From: Io17-Chloro-G2 sp965226915
GTDB lineage: Bacteria > Chloroflexota > Dehalococcoidia > Lucifugimonadales > UBA3495
Direction: 5' to 3'
Assembly: GCA_965226915.1 (NCBI GenBank)
Contig: CBDDEJ010000006.1
Coordinates: forward strand, 62,001-126,000
Length of the DNA stretch: 64,000 nt
Made by a program: the position numbers and the translations under genes. This document shows positions 27,036 through 35,932 of this stretch, in pieces; positions within the stretch are counted from its first letter, which is position 1; each line of letters starts with the position of its first letter. Below the pieces are notes generated by a model. It was given only the letters and a program-made list of their open reading frames with translations. It did not search any database and was not told where the DNA came from.

Positions 27036-27276
27036 TAGGCCACCTCCACGGCTGGGATTATAGCATCACCGCCAAATGTTGCCTACACCTCTCTGCCGGA
27101 CGCGAATTTCCCCAGCTAGACACCTAACATCGGGTCAAATATAATCCCACCCCCGAGCATTTCGCGCCTTTATTTTGGGATTTCGCCTACCCGAGCGGAC
27201 GTTTCAGATATTCGTTTGGTACTTGGCGGCTGCATTGGGGTTCCTAACGTTTAGTAATTTAAACGAGAGAGGAGTC

Positions 27277-27893
27277 ATGAGCACACAGACCGAGATTGAT
27301 TGGAGGATCAAGGGAACGCTGCTTCAGGGATGTAACTGCGATCGGGGTTGCCCTTGCAACTTCAACGCCCCACCCACCGACGGTAGTTGCGACGGGGCCT
27401 GGGCAGGGCATATTGATGAGGGGAACTATGGAGATACCCAGCTGAACGGCCTGAATTTTGCCCTGGGCGCAGCCTGGCCAAAGGCGATCCATTTGGGCAA
27501 TGGAGAGGGCTTTATCCTGATCGATGAGAAGGCGGACGAAGCCCAGAGGGAGGCTCTGACCGCCATTTTAACTGGCAACGCCGGCGGCCCATTCGGCATC
27601 TTGGCCGGAACCATCAGCACCCTTCACGGCCCCCAATTCGTGGCAATCGACATAAATTTGGATGCCGCCAACTCCACAGTTCGAGCCGGCGGTCTATTGG
27701 AACTGGATCTGGAGCCCATCAAAAATCCGGTTTCCGGCGCCGACGCCTTTCCCGGAATCGTGCTTCCCCAAGGTCTTTTAACTTTGAAAGCACCAGGGCA
27801 TCCACGAAAAATTTCAAGGTCAACGCCGGAGTCAGCTTTGGCTCCACCGGTAAAGACGCCGCCTGGTCGCCGTTCGACTGGCCGATACGCTGA
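27277..27893 (+). pseudogene. DUF1326 protein, single frameshift near 3' end
   Basis: ATG 27277 follows GAGAGGAGTC; earlier in-frame starts lack a ribosome site. WRIKGTLLQGCNCDRGCPCNFNAPP carries the cysteine cluster (CNC, CPCNF) of DUF1326. The frame drifts at about 27770: reading on with one base restored gives SFNFESTRASTKNFKV...STGKDAAWSPFDWPIR and the TGA at 27891-27893, the normal DUF1326 ending. The function of the family is unknown; the Cys pattern suggests metal binding. It is followed by a second DUF1326 gene and DUF2182, a frequent association. Confidence 0.8.
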
Positions 27894-28132
27894 TTCGAGC
27901 ATATTGGCGGCATTAGCTACGTTTGTCCGGCCGGTCTAGACCGGCCGGACGTGGGCTTGTATTGGCGAATGCGCCCGTTTTCCACAACTTTGCTTAGGAA
28001 CTAGACGGTGCGTGTCAAGTCAAATATATTCGCGTCCCCAGGACTCACCAGTGGCCAAAACCATGACTTCCTTGATTCCATAGGTGACGGTATGGGTCGC
28101 ATCCTAAAGAAAATTTTTAACGAGGTGTTTCG

Positions 28133-28756
28133 ATGACGACAGCAGAACTGTGGCGAATGCAGGGCGACGTCATGGAGGCGTGCAACTGCGAGATAACGTG
28201 CCCTTGCAACTTCGGTGGACCTCCTACCCATCTTCCCTGTGAGGCGGTATTAGGTTTTCGCATCCGGGAAGGTAACTACGGGAACACCAACCTGGATAAT
28301 CTGAACTTCGTCCTGTACGTCAGAATACCCGGAAAGCTCCTTGACGGGGGCTGGACCTTGGGTGCTTACCTCGACCAACGGGCCAACCAGGCGCAGATGG
28401 AAGCCCTGGGGACGATCCTCACCGGCCAGGCTGGAGGCTGGTTCGCCGCAGTCACCGGTTTGATAGCCACTGCCCTGCCTGCCAAGCAGGTTCCAATAAG
28501 CTTTGAAACAGAGGATGGCGAGCACCGAATCACCGTGCCGGGGCTACTTGAAGTAGGCACCGAGCGCATCCCCAATGCTATGCCGGGTGAGCCGGCGCTG
28601 GATGCGAAGGTCGATGGCCTGACGGTCCCGTTCTACAATGTAGGATCGGCAAGCGTCCGCCGCTCTAGCATGTTTTCGCTAACCGACCCCGGTATGAGCT
28701 TTGAGTACCCGGGCCTTTCGGCCCTCAGTGGGCGATTCGACTATACCGGCCCGTAA
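28133..28756 (+). CDS. DUF1326 domain-containing protein
   Basis: A complete 207-residue DUF1326 protein. MQGDVMEACNCEITCPCNFGGPP holds the CNC...CPCNF cysteine motif, as in the gene at 27277, and the two align over most of their length, so they are tandem paralogues. The C-terminal part here reads SVRRSSMFSLTDPGMSFEYPGLS, close to one DUF1326 subtype. Unknown function. ATG 28133 is preceded by ACGAGGTGTTTCG. It lies 10 bp upstream of the DUF2182 gene. Confidence 0.88.
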   Translation: MTTAELWRMQGDVMEACNCEITCPCNFGGPPTHLPCEAVLGFRIREGNYGNTNLDNLNFVLYVRIPGKLLDGGWTLGAYLDQRANQAQMEALGTILTGQAGGWFAAVTGLIATALPAKQVPISFETEDGEHRITVPGLLEVGTERIPNAMPGEPALDAKVDGLTVPFYNVGSASVRRSSMFSLTDPGMSFEYPGLSALSGRFDYTGP

Positions 28757-28766
28757 ACCAGGGATT

Positions 28767-29555
28767 ATGCAATCTGGAACACCGCTTGAGGCGGTCCTAA
28801 AACGAGATAGGCTGGTGGTGTTGGCAGGGGTCATTGGGGTCGCCACCTTGGCATGGGCCTACACGATATACGTGGCGTTTAGCACCGGGGCTGGGGCGGG
28901 CGCCGCTATGGCCATGCCCAATATGCAGTCTTGGAGCGCCGCGCACTGGGCCGCCATGTTCATCATGTGGATGGTGATGATGGCCGCCATGATGGTTCCG
29001 TCGGCCGCTCCAATGCTCCTTTTGTTCGCCACCGTCAACCGCCAGCGGCAGTCAAAACAAGAACCCTACGTGTCGACCGGGGTGTTTCTGCTGGGATACC
29101 TCCTGATTTGGTGCGGTTTCGCCGCCGGCGCCACCATCGGCAACTGGGCGCTGCACACCCATGCCATGCTCCCGTCAATGATGGGCTCCAGCATCAACGC
29201 GCTTTTGGGTGGAGCGTTGTTGCTCACGGCAGGAGCGTTCCAATGGACCCGTCTGAAATACGTCTGCCTCACCAACTGCCGCAGTCCGTTGAGTTTCATC
29301 ATGTCCGACTGGCGCGACGGGGCCGGCGGGGCCCTGCAAATGGGCCTGCGCCACGGAGTTTACTGCCTTGGCTGCTGCTGGATCTTGATGGCTTTGTTGT
29401 TCGTGTTGGGAGTGATGAATCTGGTATGGATCGCTGCTCTGGCGGCCTTTGTCATGCTGGAAAAGATAGCGCCAAAAGGCCAAATGCTGGGCCGGGCCGG
29501 AGGTGTTCTGCTGATGATATGGGGTGGATTGATGCTGGCCGGAGTGCTGGTCTAG
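28767..29555 (+). CDS. DUF2182 integral membrane protein
   Basis: A 262-residue polytopic membrane protein with about seven hydrophobic segments. MFIMWMVMMAAMMVPSAAPM is the Met-rich hallmark of DUF2182; YVCLTNCRSPLSF and YCLGCCWILMALLF add conserved cysteines. Predicted to bind metal in the membrane. DUF1326 and DUF2182 genes occur together in many genomes, and here two DUF1326 genes precede it. The GGGATT upstream of ATG 28767 supports that start. Confidence 0.92.
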   Translation: MQSGTPLEAVLKRDRLVVLAGVIGVATLAWAYTIYVAFSTGAGAGAAMAMPNMQSWSAAHWAAMFIMWMVMMAAMMVPSAAPMLLLFATVNRQRQSKQEPYVSTGVFLLGYLLIWCGFAAGATIGNWALHTHAMLPSMMGSSINALLGGALLLTAGAFQWTRLKYVCLTNCRSPLSFIMSDWRDGAGGALQMGLRHGVYCLGCCWILMALLFVLGVMNLVWIAALAAFVMLEKIAPKGQMLGRAGGVLLMIWGGLMLAGVLV

Positions 29556-29569
29556 AACAAGCGGGTTCT

Positions 29570-30136
29570 TTAGGTCCGGGTCTGCAATGAAGCGGCAACC
29601 TGGACGAGAGTTATTCCGCCCAAATCGCGGGTGATACCTCCATCTAAATCCCCTAAATCCCCTAAATCCCCCAACGCCGCCTTGCCATCCCGTTCTTTGT
29701 TGCTGTCGATTAATGATTCAACCTGGAGCAAAAGCGCTTCCGGCGTTGGGGCTTCACTAGGGTTTGACGGCGCCGGCTCGTTGCCCGCCGGCAGAGTAAA
29801 CGCCACGGCTTCTTTCGCTTCCGACCCGGCCGCCATCACGAGACAGGGCAGGTGTTCCGGCGGCAGGCTTAAATCGGCCAAGAGAGCCCGGACCGTGGTA
29901 GAAACGCCGTGTTGGCCGAAAATCACCACGTGATGAAATCCCGCCTTCCTGCTTTCAAAGCTATCACGGAACTTCCTAAATGAATCGTGGGCCCGTTGAT
30001 CGATTTCAGACACGAGGAAAATTGCGCAAATTGGAAAGGCGCCGGGTTCGTCCTGTTCTAGACCTAGGCGCCATCGTTCCAACTTGTCGCGGTCGTGACC
30101 GTCGGCGTGGGATTCTGAATCTCGATCCTCAGGCAA
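29570..30136 (-). CDS. hypothetical protein
   Basis: A 188-residue protein I do not recognise. TTG start at 30136 is four bases after the VOC stop. The N-terminal half is acidic and Asp/His rich; the middle (GFHHVVIFGQHGVSTTVRALLADLSLPPEHLPCLVMAAG) looks like an alpha/beta domain. Near the C-terminus a 9-bp repeat (CTAAATCCC, three times at ~29643-29670) writes GDLGDLGDLDGG. No catalytic motif is evident. It may be co-transcribed with the VOC gene. Confidence 0.6.
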   Translation of the reverse strand: MPEDRDSESHADGHDRDKLERWRLGLEQDEPGAFPICAIFLVSEIDQRAHDSFRKFRDSFESRKAGFHHVVIFGQHGVSTTVRALLADLSLPPEHLPCLVMAAGSEAKEAVAFTLPAGNEPAPSNPSEAPTPEALLLQVESLIDSNKERDGKAALGDLGDLGDLDGGITRDLGGITLVQVAASLQTRT

Positions 30137-30139
30137 TTA

Positions 30140-30598
30140 TTACGCTGCTCCGCCGCTGTCAAACTGGACCAAGATCCCATCTGGGTCGTAGACGAATATG
30201 CTGCTGACCTCGCCTTGGGGGTTTGTGAATGAGTCGGTTGGGCCGGCGAACTTAACACCCTTGTCCAACAACTCTTGCGCCAAACCTTTCAAATCCCGGA
30301 CAGAAAAGGATAGGTGACTGATCCCGACCTGGTCCAGCTTTATTGGGTCGCCATCGGAATCGTCTCCAGGATGGCTGGTCAACACCAACGATGGAGTAGT
30401 CCGGCCTTCGCCGTAGCGGACGTGGACGGTGCGGCGGGTCTTGCGCGGGTGTTTATAGGTGTAGGGCAAGCCGCCGGTGGTGGTGTCCTGGACTTCGTCG
30501 AAGGTCACCTGCATGCCCAGGATGTCCCGGTAAAACTCCAAAGACTTATCCAAATCTCTAACGCATATGGCTATGTGCGATACGCCGGTGGCGTCCAT
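30140..30598 (-). CDS. VOC (glyoxalase/bleomycin-resistance/dioxygenase) family protein
   Basis: A 152-residue VOC-fold protein. GVSHIAICVRDLDKSLEFYRDILGMQV is the first beta-alpha-beta unit with a metal-ligand His; GISHLSFSVRDLKGLAQELLDKGV and GEVSSIFVYDPDGILVQF are the second unit with the Asp/Glu region. Two metal ligands at least are visible. It could be a lactoylglutathione lyase, ring-cleavage dioxygenase or resistance protein. The neighbouring hypothetical gene starts directly after its stop. Confidence 0.9.
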   Translation of the reverse strand: MDATGVSHIAICVRDLDKSLEFYRDILGMQVTFDEVQDTTTGGLPYTYKHPRKTRRTVHVRYGEGRTTPSLVLTSHPGDDSDGDPIKLDQVGISHLSFSVRDLKGLAQELLDKGVKFAGPTDSFTNPQGEVSSIFVYDPDGILVQFDSGGAA

Positions 30599-30842
30599 AA
30601 ACTAACCGTTCCTTTGCTTGGGGCGCGAATCTGAATCCGATAGGTTTAGCCGCCATGCTAATGCGGCTCCATTTTCTTGTCAAAGCACGGTCGAAAGTAG
30701 CCCAGCGCCGCCAATTTCCAAACCGGTTCGCGATGTGACAACGAGGGCGGCCCCCCAGATGCTTCGCCGTTGCGGCTGGCTCAGCATGAAATCCAAGGTC
30801 GATGACGGCCCTGTGATAATGCATTCATAGGGAATCTGGGGG

Positions 30843-31778
30843 TCACCCGGTGGCGGCGCCCGAAGCAAATGGCTTTAGCATTGCGTAGATCAGATCATTG
30901 ATCGGCGTGGCGACCCCGGCGCTCTGGCCTACCCTCACCACTGCCCCGTTCAATGCCTCCAGCTCCAAGGGGCGGCCGGCCATGATATCGGCGTGCATGG
31001 AGGCTCCGAGATTCTCCAACTCATCGTCGATGTATTTCATCGTGTTGGCGACGATGTCAGCAGCCAACCCTACTCCGGCAGCCCGACCTACAGCCTCGAT
31101 CTCTCGCAGACAGCCGTCTACCACGCGCCGCCATTCCGGTTGGGGCACGAGCTCAGCCATGGTGCGCCGGGAGGTGGTGGTCACTCCAGCCATGGTGGCA
31201 ATGAACAGGAATTTGGTCCATAGAGAGACCCTTATATCCGGGCTCAACTCTACGTTTATGCCGGCTTCCCGCAAGACTTCCAGAATTTGGCGGCTCCGGG
31301 GGGATTCCACACCCTCGATTTCGCCGAAAACGATGCGCACCACGTTACCCGTCTGTTTGACCGTGCCAGGAGAGGGCGTGCTGGCTTCGATATAGGCCGC
31401 GCCGGGCAGCACCCGTCCCATGCCAATGGAATCTCCCACAGCCTGGTAACTGTCCATGCCGTTTTGCAGGCAGAGCACGTTGGTTTCAGGCCCGGCCATG
31501 GGCATCATGGCGGCTATCGCCTCAGGGTTCTGATATGTTTTGACAGTGAGCAAAATCAGGTCCACCGGGCCCACGGATGCAGGGTCGGCGGTGGCGGCAA
31601 TCTCCGCCGGGCATTGCAGAGTGAACATACCTCGACTCGTGTCCATCTGCAGCCCATTCCGCAAGATGTTTTGAAGGCGCCGCCCTCTGGCGATCAAAGT
31701 CACCTGGTTGCCGGTCCGGGCAAGAATACCGCCGAAATAACCACCAACGCTGCCAGCGCCCATTATCGCGATTTTCAC
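30843..31778 (-). CDS. 2-dehydropantoate 2-reductase family protein
   Basis: An ApbA/PanE-type ketopantoate reductase of 311 residues. VKIAIMGAGSVGGYFGG is the NADPH-binding Rossmann motif and must lie at the very N-terminus, which favours GTG 31778 over the upstream start at 31832; LSPDIRVSLWTKFLFIATMAG carries the catalytic lysine region, and GRPLELEALNGAVVRVGQ the C-terminal domain. It may act in pantothenate synthesis or on another 2-oxoacid. Confidence 0.9.
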   Translation of the reverse strand: MKIAIMGAGSVGGYFGGILARTGNQVTLIARGRRLQNILRNGLQMDTSRGMFTLQCPAEIAATADPASVGPVDLILLTVKTYQNPEAIAAMMPMAGPETNVLCLQNGMDSYQAVGDSIGMGRVLPGAAYIEASTPSPGTVKQTGNVVRIVFGEIEGVESPRSRQILEVLREAGINVELSPDIRVSLWTKFLFIATMAGVTTTSRRTMAELVPQPEWRRVVDGCLREIEAVGRAAGVGLAADIVANTMKYIDDELENLGASMHADIMAGRPLELEALNGAVVRVGQSAGVATPINDLIYAMLKPFASGAATG

Positions 31779-32026
31779 TCCGGTCACCCCCGGACCATCT
31801 ACCACCTGATAGTTTTGAGATAGGAACCCCAAACGCTAACCCAACGGGGCAGGCGGCGCAAGCTCAGGCGGAAAATATAACGAGTCTAAAGACGGACTCA
31901 GATTGAAAATTTTAGCTTGACGCTCAATAGGTTTACGCTTATCCTCTCTCTGGCGCGGGATTTCCGCGCCCCAAGAGATCCCTGGAAATCCCTTCGGCGC
32001 AACCCCTTTGAACCAAGGAGCAGGTT

Positions 32027-32458
32027 ATGACTCAGCAAGCCCAAACCCCACCGCCCATCACGCCCCCGCTTCCTCAGCCAGAATCGGATTTCTACTGGGA
32101 GAAGTGCAAGGCTCACGAACTGTGGTTCCGGCATTGTAAAGCCTGCGATCAAAACTACTTCTACCCTAGGGACATCTGTCCGAGATGCTACTCCAGGGAC
32201 ACCGATTGGGTTCAAAGTTCGGGTAAAGGAACCTTGTACACCTTCGCCATAGTCCACCGGGGCCCAATTCCCGCCTTCCGCGACCTGGCGCCCTACGTCA
32301 CGGCGATGGTTGAACTGGAGAAGGGCGTCATAATGCCCACCAACCTAGTCGACGTGGAAATGGAACCGGCCGCCATCAAGATAGGAATGGCGGTGGAAGT
32401 GGTGTTCGACGACCTGGATGACAAGATCAGCCTCCCCAAATTCCGTCCGGCGTCTTAA
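32027..32458 (+). CDS. Zn-ribbon OB-fold (DUF35) acyl-CoA-associated protein
   Basis: A 143-residue DUF35 protein. The zinc ribbon is CKACDQNYFYPRDICPRC (CxxC...CxxC) at ~residues 38-55, and the rest is an OB-fold (GTLYTFAIVHRG, KIGMAVEVVFDD). Such proteins accompany thiolase-like or acyl-CoA-binding enzymes and are proposed to transfer acyl-CoA. ATG 32027 has AAGGAGCAGGTT upstream. Next to it is a short-chain dehydrogenase gene. Confidence 0.9.
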   Translation: MTQQAQTPPPITPPLPQPESDFYWEKCKAHELWFRHCKACDQNYFYPRDICPRCYSRDTDWVQSSGKGTLYTFAIVHRGPIPAFRDLAPYVTAMVELEKGVIMPTNLVDVEMEPAAIKIGMAVEVVFDDLDDKISLPKFRPAS

Positions 32459-32931
32459 CCCCGGAAGCCCGATCCGGCGGTTGTTGAATCCATGACGAAC
32501 TCGGCCATGTCGACCCTATCCAATCCAAATCTAAAAGGCAAAGTGGCCATCGTGACCGGTGGCAGCCGGGGAATAGGCCGGGCGATCTGCGCCGGGTTGG
32601 CTGCGCGGGGCGCCAAAGTGGTGGTGGCCTCACGCACCGAGATTGACAGTTCCGCCGGAACGGAATACGAGAAATACGCCTCAGGCGCCATCGAGGACAC
32701 CGTCCGTCTGATAGAGGACCAAGGCGGCACAGCCTTAGCGGCGCATTGCGATGTCACCGACAGCCAGCAAATCGAATCCCTGACCTCCCTAACCCTGGAC
32801 CGCTTTGGCCGCATCGACGTGGTGGTCGCCAATGCGGGTGTGGATTGCGAATCTCCTGTGACGGAGTTGGATATAGACCTCCTGGACCGCTGCCTGGCGA
32901 CGAACGTCCGGGGCCCTTTGCTTCTGTGTAA

Positions 32932-34651
32932 GCCCGAATCCACCGATAGAGGGCGTGTCGCGACAGGGCGGATAGGGAAGGAAGTGCTCCTCTGAATCTG
33001 GGATAATGGTTTTATAACAGAAAACCGACCAGAAACAAGGAGCACCCAATAGATGCGACCACGCAACCACCTCGACCGCATCCACATCACCTTCGACGAC
33101 CACCGCCTGGTCAACAATGCCGGCCTGCTCCTTCCCGCCACCTTGGCTTGCACCTCGGCCTTTCCCAACTGGTTGACCGGCGCCTGGACCTGGGCCGGGC
33201 CCCAGGCCGAGCCAACACCGGTGACAAGATGATGACGCTGGTGGCATCTGCGTTGGCGGGCGGCGACTGCATCGACGACGCCGATGCGCTGCGCGCCGGC
33301 GGGACAGCCTGCACCCTGGGCAGTGTGCTCAAGGCGCCCTCCACCCTGGGCGCCTTCCTGCGCAGCTTTCGCTGGGGCCACGTCCGCCAACTGGACCGGG
33401 TGAGCCGCGAGTTGCTGGCCCGGGCCTGGCAGGCCGGAGCCGGACCCGGCGACGCACCATTTACCATCGACCTTGATTCGACGATCTGCGAGACCTACGG
33501 ACTGGCCAAGGAGGGCGCCCGCCACCACGGCTACACCGGCGCCCGGGGCTATCACCCGCTGTTGGCCGGCGCCGCCGGCGCCGGCGACGTGCTGATGTCC
33601 CGGCTGCGCGAGGGCCGCGCCAACACCGCCCGCGGGGCCGCCCACTTCCTGCGGGAGACGGTGGGGCGGGTGCGCTACGCTGGCGCCAGCGGGCAGATCA
33701 CCCTGCGGGCCGACAGCGGCTTCTATACCCACGCCGTGGTCGCCGTCTGCCGCAAGCTGGACGTGCGCTTCTCCATCACCATCCGCCAGCACAAAAGCCT
33801 GCGCAATCTCATCGAGGCCATACCCGAAGCTGCCTGGACGCCGATTCCCTACTGGATGGACGGCGCCGCCGCTGTGGCCGAGACGACTTATACCCCCTTC
33901 CAGAGTGAGCCGGACGCCGCGCCGGTGCGGCTCATCGTCCGGCGGGTGCAGCCGACCCCCGGTTCCCAACTGGCCCCCTTCGCCACCTACAGTTATCACG
34001 GCTTCATCACCGACCGGGACAGAGAGACCCTGGAACTGGAGGCCGACCACCGCCGCCACGCCGAGATCGAGAATGCGATACGCGACCTCAAGTACGGCGT
34101 CGGGTTGAACCACATGCCGTCCGGCCGCTTCGCCGCCAACGGCGCCTGGCTGGCCGTCCAGGTGATGTCCCACAACCTGGCCCGCTGGACCGCGCGCATC
34201 GGCCTGGGCGAGCAGATCGTGACCACCAAGACCCTCAGGCGACGGTTCTTCTCCCTGGCCGGACGGCTCACCCGCTCGGCGCGCCGCCTCACCCTGCATC
34301 TGCCCCAGCGCTGGCCTTGGGAAACCCAGTTCAGTCGCGCCCTGGCCCGGCTGCGCGCCCTGCCACTCCCAGCCTGACGACCCGTCTGCAACTGACCCGC
34401 CATCCGGCCAACTGAACGTCCCGGCAAACTCGCGCCAGTCCCGGTCCGCGAGCGCCTCTTCCCGTGTCCTATCCCGCCATCTCGCTCAGCACAGCCACTG
34501 CAGACCGCCATCGGCGCCCCCAAAAGCGCCTGCGACCGCCCGCCAACCTCCCGTCTACCCGAATTCGAGCCCGGATCATCGCGCCTGCAACTCCCTCCCC
34601 CCTCTTCCGCTGTCCTCACCCCCTCCATCCGGGTCCATCGGTGGATTCGGA
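32932..34651 (+). mobile_element. IS1380-type insertion sequence, copy 1
   Basis: About 1720 bp. Terminal inverted repeats include CCGAATCCACCGAT at the left and ATCGGTGGATTCGG at the right. Flanked by a 4-bp target duplication GTAA (32928-32931 and 34652-34655), typical of IS1380. It contains one transposase gene with a frameshift and ~250 bp of unassigned sequence after it (34378-34640). Nearly identical copy 2 lies inverted at 45180-46902. Confidence 0.93.
33053..34377 (+). pseudogene. IS1380 family transposase, frameshifted
   Basis: DDE transposase of ~440 residues. The ATG at 33053 begins MRPRNHLDRIHITFDDHRLV, typical of IS1380; the catalytic acids lie in FTIDLDSTICE (Asp), LRADSGFYT (Asp) and AEIENAIRDLKYG (Glu). 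At about 33150 one base is missing relative to copy 2 (GGCTTGCAC for GGCCTTGCAC), which shifts the frame after LLLPATLA. The rest is open to 34377. It could be repaired by one base. Confidence 0.9.
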
Positions 34652-35022
34652 GTAAATTTGCCCTGCCTTATATGATTTCCCGAGGCGAAGGCGGCTCTAT
34701 ATTTTGCATCACATCCGGCGCCGCAAGGGGCTACCGGGAAGGCCGGGTTGGCTATTCGATGAGCAAGGCTGCCCTGGAGCGGATGTTCGTCAACTTGGCG
34801 GAAGAGGTCAGGCCTCACAATATCGCGGTCAACGCCCTTAGCCCCGGTCGGGTGGATACTTGGATGAACCGCCGTGGGGATGTGCCCGGTGCCCGGCCAA
34901 TCCCCACGGAACAACCTGATTCGATCATCCCGGCCGCCATCTGGTTGGCGGGCCAGACGGCCCAAGGGCTGACCGGCCAGGTGGTGGAACGGGCCGATTT
35001 CGGCCACACCTGGGGTCCTGGC

Positions 35023-35201
35023 CTAGAGGTCTGGCCGAAAAGCCATTGGCCGGGTTTCGCGCTACGCCAGACAGACGTATTATAGTCTTATGTGGCATGA
35101 TAGTGTCTGTAATACGGGTCAAGAATCCACTGTTACATCGATAATCGTCGCTAAGAAAACGGCTGCTTGGAGAGAATCGGGGTTTCCGTCCGAGTTTCTA
35201 G
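35023..35201 (+). repeat. 179-bp CTAG-ended MITE-like repeat, copy 2
   Basis: Sits a few bases before the original stop codon of the SDR gene. Deleting the repeat and one CTAG reconnects CCTGGC-CTAG-GCTGA, i.e. Pro-Gly-Leu-Gly-stop, which shows that CTAG is the duplicated target. The element reads through in the SDR frame and adds 20 residues. Confidence 0.9.
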
Positions 35202-35348
35202 GCTGACTTCGGCGCCGGCGCCCGTATCATTTACCTGTACCTGCCCAACGGCCAGACCGGTTTTCCTTTCACCCCTACCGTTGACGGCTTCTCCGTACTA
35301 TACTTCCCGGCGGCGCCCAGTCCGTATTCGTTTTAACTAGGAGATGAT
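35202..35348 (+). other. short stretch with coding-like frame, not assigned
   Basis: Between the repeat and the next gene the frame ADFGAGARIIYLYLPNGQTG...FPAAPSPYSF runs to a TAA at ~35335. Codon use looks coding-like but there is no start site and no recognisable family. It may be a gene remnant. The last bases hold the ribosome binding site AGGAG of the next gene. Confidence 0.3.
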
Positions 35349-35657
35349 ATGACCACTGCCCGCAGCGCTATGCAAGAAGTCGCCCCCAAGTTGGCCCAGA
35401 TCGCGGCCGACACCCTGTTTGGAGACGTTTGGGAGCGTCCCGGCCTCTCCAAGAGGGACCGCAGTTTGATCACGGTGGCCACCTTGATCGCCCTTTACCG
35501 GACTGGCCAAATTCCTGGCCATATAAACCGGGCTTTGGACAACGGAGTCACCAAAGAGGAGATAGCCGAGTTAGTCACTCATGTCGCCTTCTACGCCGGG
35601 GTGCCCTGCTCGGCCCAAGCGGCCGGTATCATAAAAGGGGTCTATGAATCCCGCTGA
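35349..35657 (+). CDS. carboxymuconolactone decarboxylase family protein
   Basis: A 102-residue all-helical CMD/AhpD-like protein. ERPGLSKRDRSLITVATLIALYRTGQIPGHINRALDNGVTKEEIAELVTHVAFYAGVPCSAQAA is the core; the family's decarboxylase branch has this single Cys context (GVPC) rather than the CxxC of AhpD peroxidase partners. ATG 35349 follows AGGAGATGAT. It may complete a lactone or ring-cleavage pathway related to the dienelactone hydrolases, or have a redox role. Confidence 0.88.
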   Translation: MTTARSAMQEVAPKLAQIAADTLFGDVWERPGLSKRDRSLITVATLIALYRTGQIPGHINRALDNGVTKEEIAELVTHVAFYAGVPCSAQAAGIIKGVYESR

Positions 35658-35700
35658 TTAGCTAATCGGTGGCAAAACCCGCCGACCCGGTCGCGAATTC

Positions 35701-35743
35701 GCGCAACTGGCAGGACGGCAGCGAATGCCGGCCCGCCAGTTGC
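35701..35743. terminator. possible hairpin after the CMD gene
   Basis: GCAACTGGC and GCCAGTTGC form a 9-bp stem with a further GCCG/CGGC pairing inside, ~45 bp after the stop codon at 35657. No strong T-run follows, so it may be a structural repeat rather than a terminator. Confidence 0.4.
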
Positions 35744-35932
35744 ATTAGGGTTGTGGATTGCTCCGTTGAGGTTCCAATCCTCACATCGGCACAGGGCCAG
35801 GATGGACCGCACTATGGCGCACCTGACGTTGTCCGCGCGGATAAATAGGGCGGTTATATGCTAAAATCCTTATGGTTTAGCCTGCATTGGTTTCATTATC
35901 CTGAGACCTAATTTTGACGAGGTCTTCTACAA

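Larger units (their letters stand above)
32492..35085 (+). pseudogene. short-chain dehydrogenase/reductase, split by an IS and ended by a repeat
   Basis: An SDR broken by an IS1380-type element at 32932-34651. The 5' part (32492-32931) has VTGGSRGIGRAICAG, the NAD(P)-binding glycine motif, and VANAG. The 3' part (34656-35022) has ITSGAARGYREGRVGYSMSKAALE, the catalytic Ser, Tyr and Lys, and VNALSPGRVDT. Removing the IS and one GTAA copy restores GPLLLCKFALPYMISRGEGG without a shift. The tail is then altered by the 179-bp repeat: reading through it adds 20 foreign residues up to 35085. Taking the repeat out at CTAG restores a stop two codons later (GPGLG-stop). Not functional as one polypeptide now. 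Confidence 0.93.

Noticed and set aside
29643..29670. Three CTAAATCCC units as a CRISPR or VNTR locus
   Set aside because: Only three 9-bp units, in frame inside a hypothetical gene; a small slippage repeat.
32455..34299. 614-residue minus-strand frame over the IS1380 copy 1
   Set aside because: It is antisense to the transposase; low-complexity Gly/Gln/Ala-rich translation typical of a GC-rich shadow frame. The same shadow recurs antisense to copy 2.
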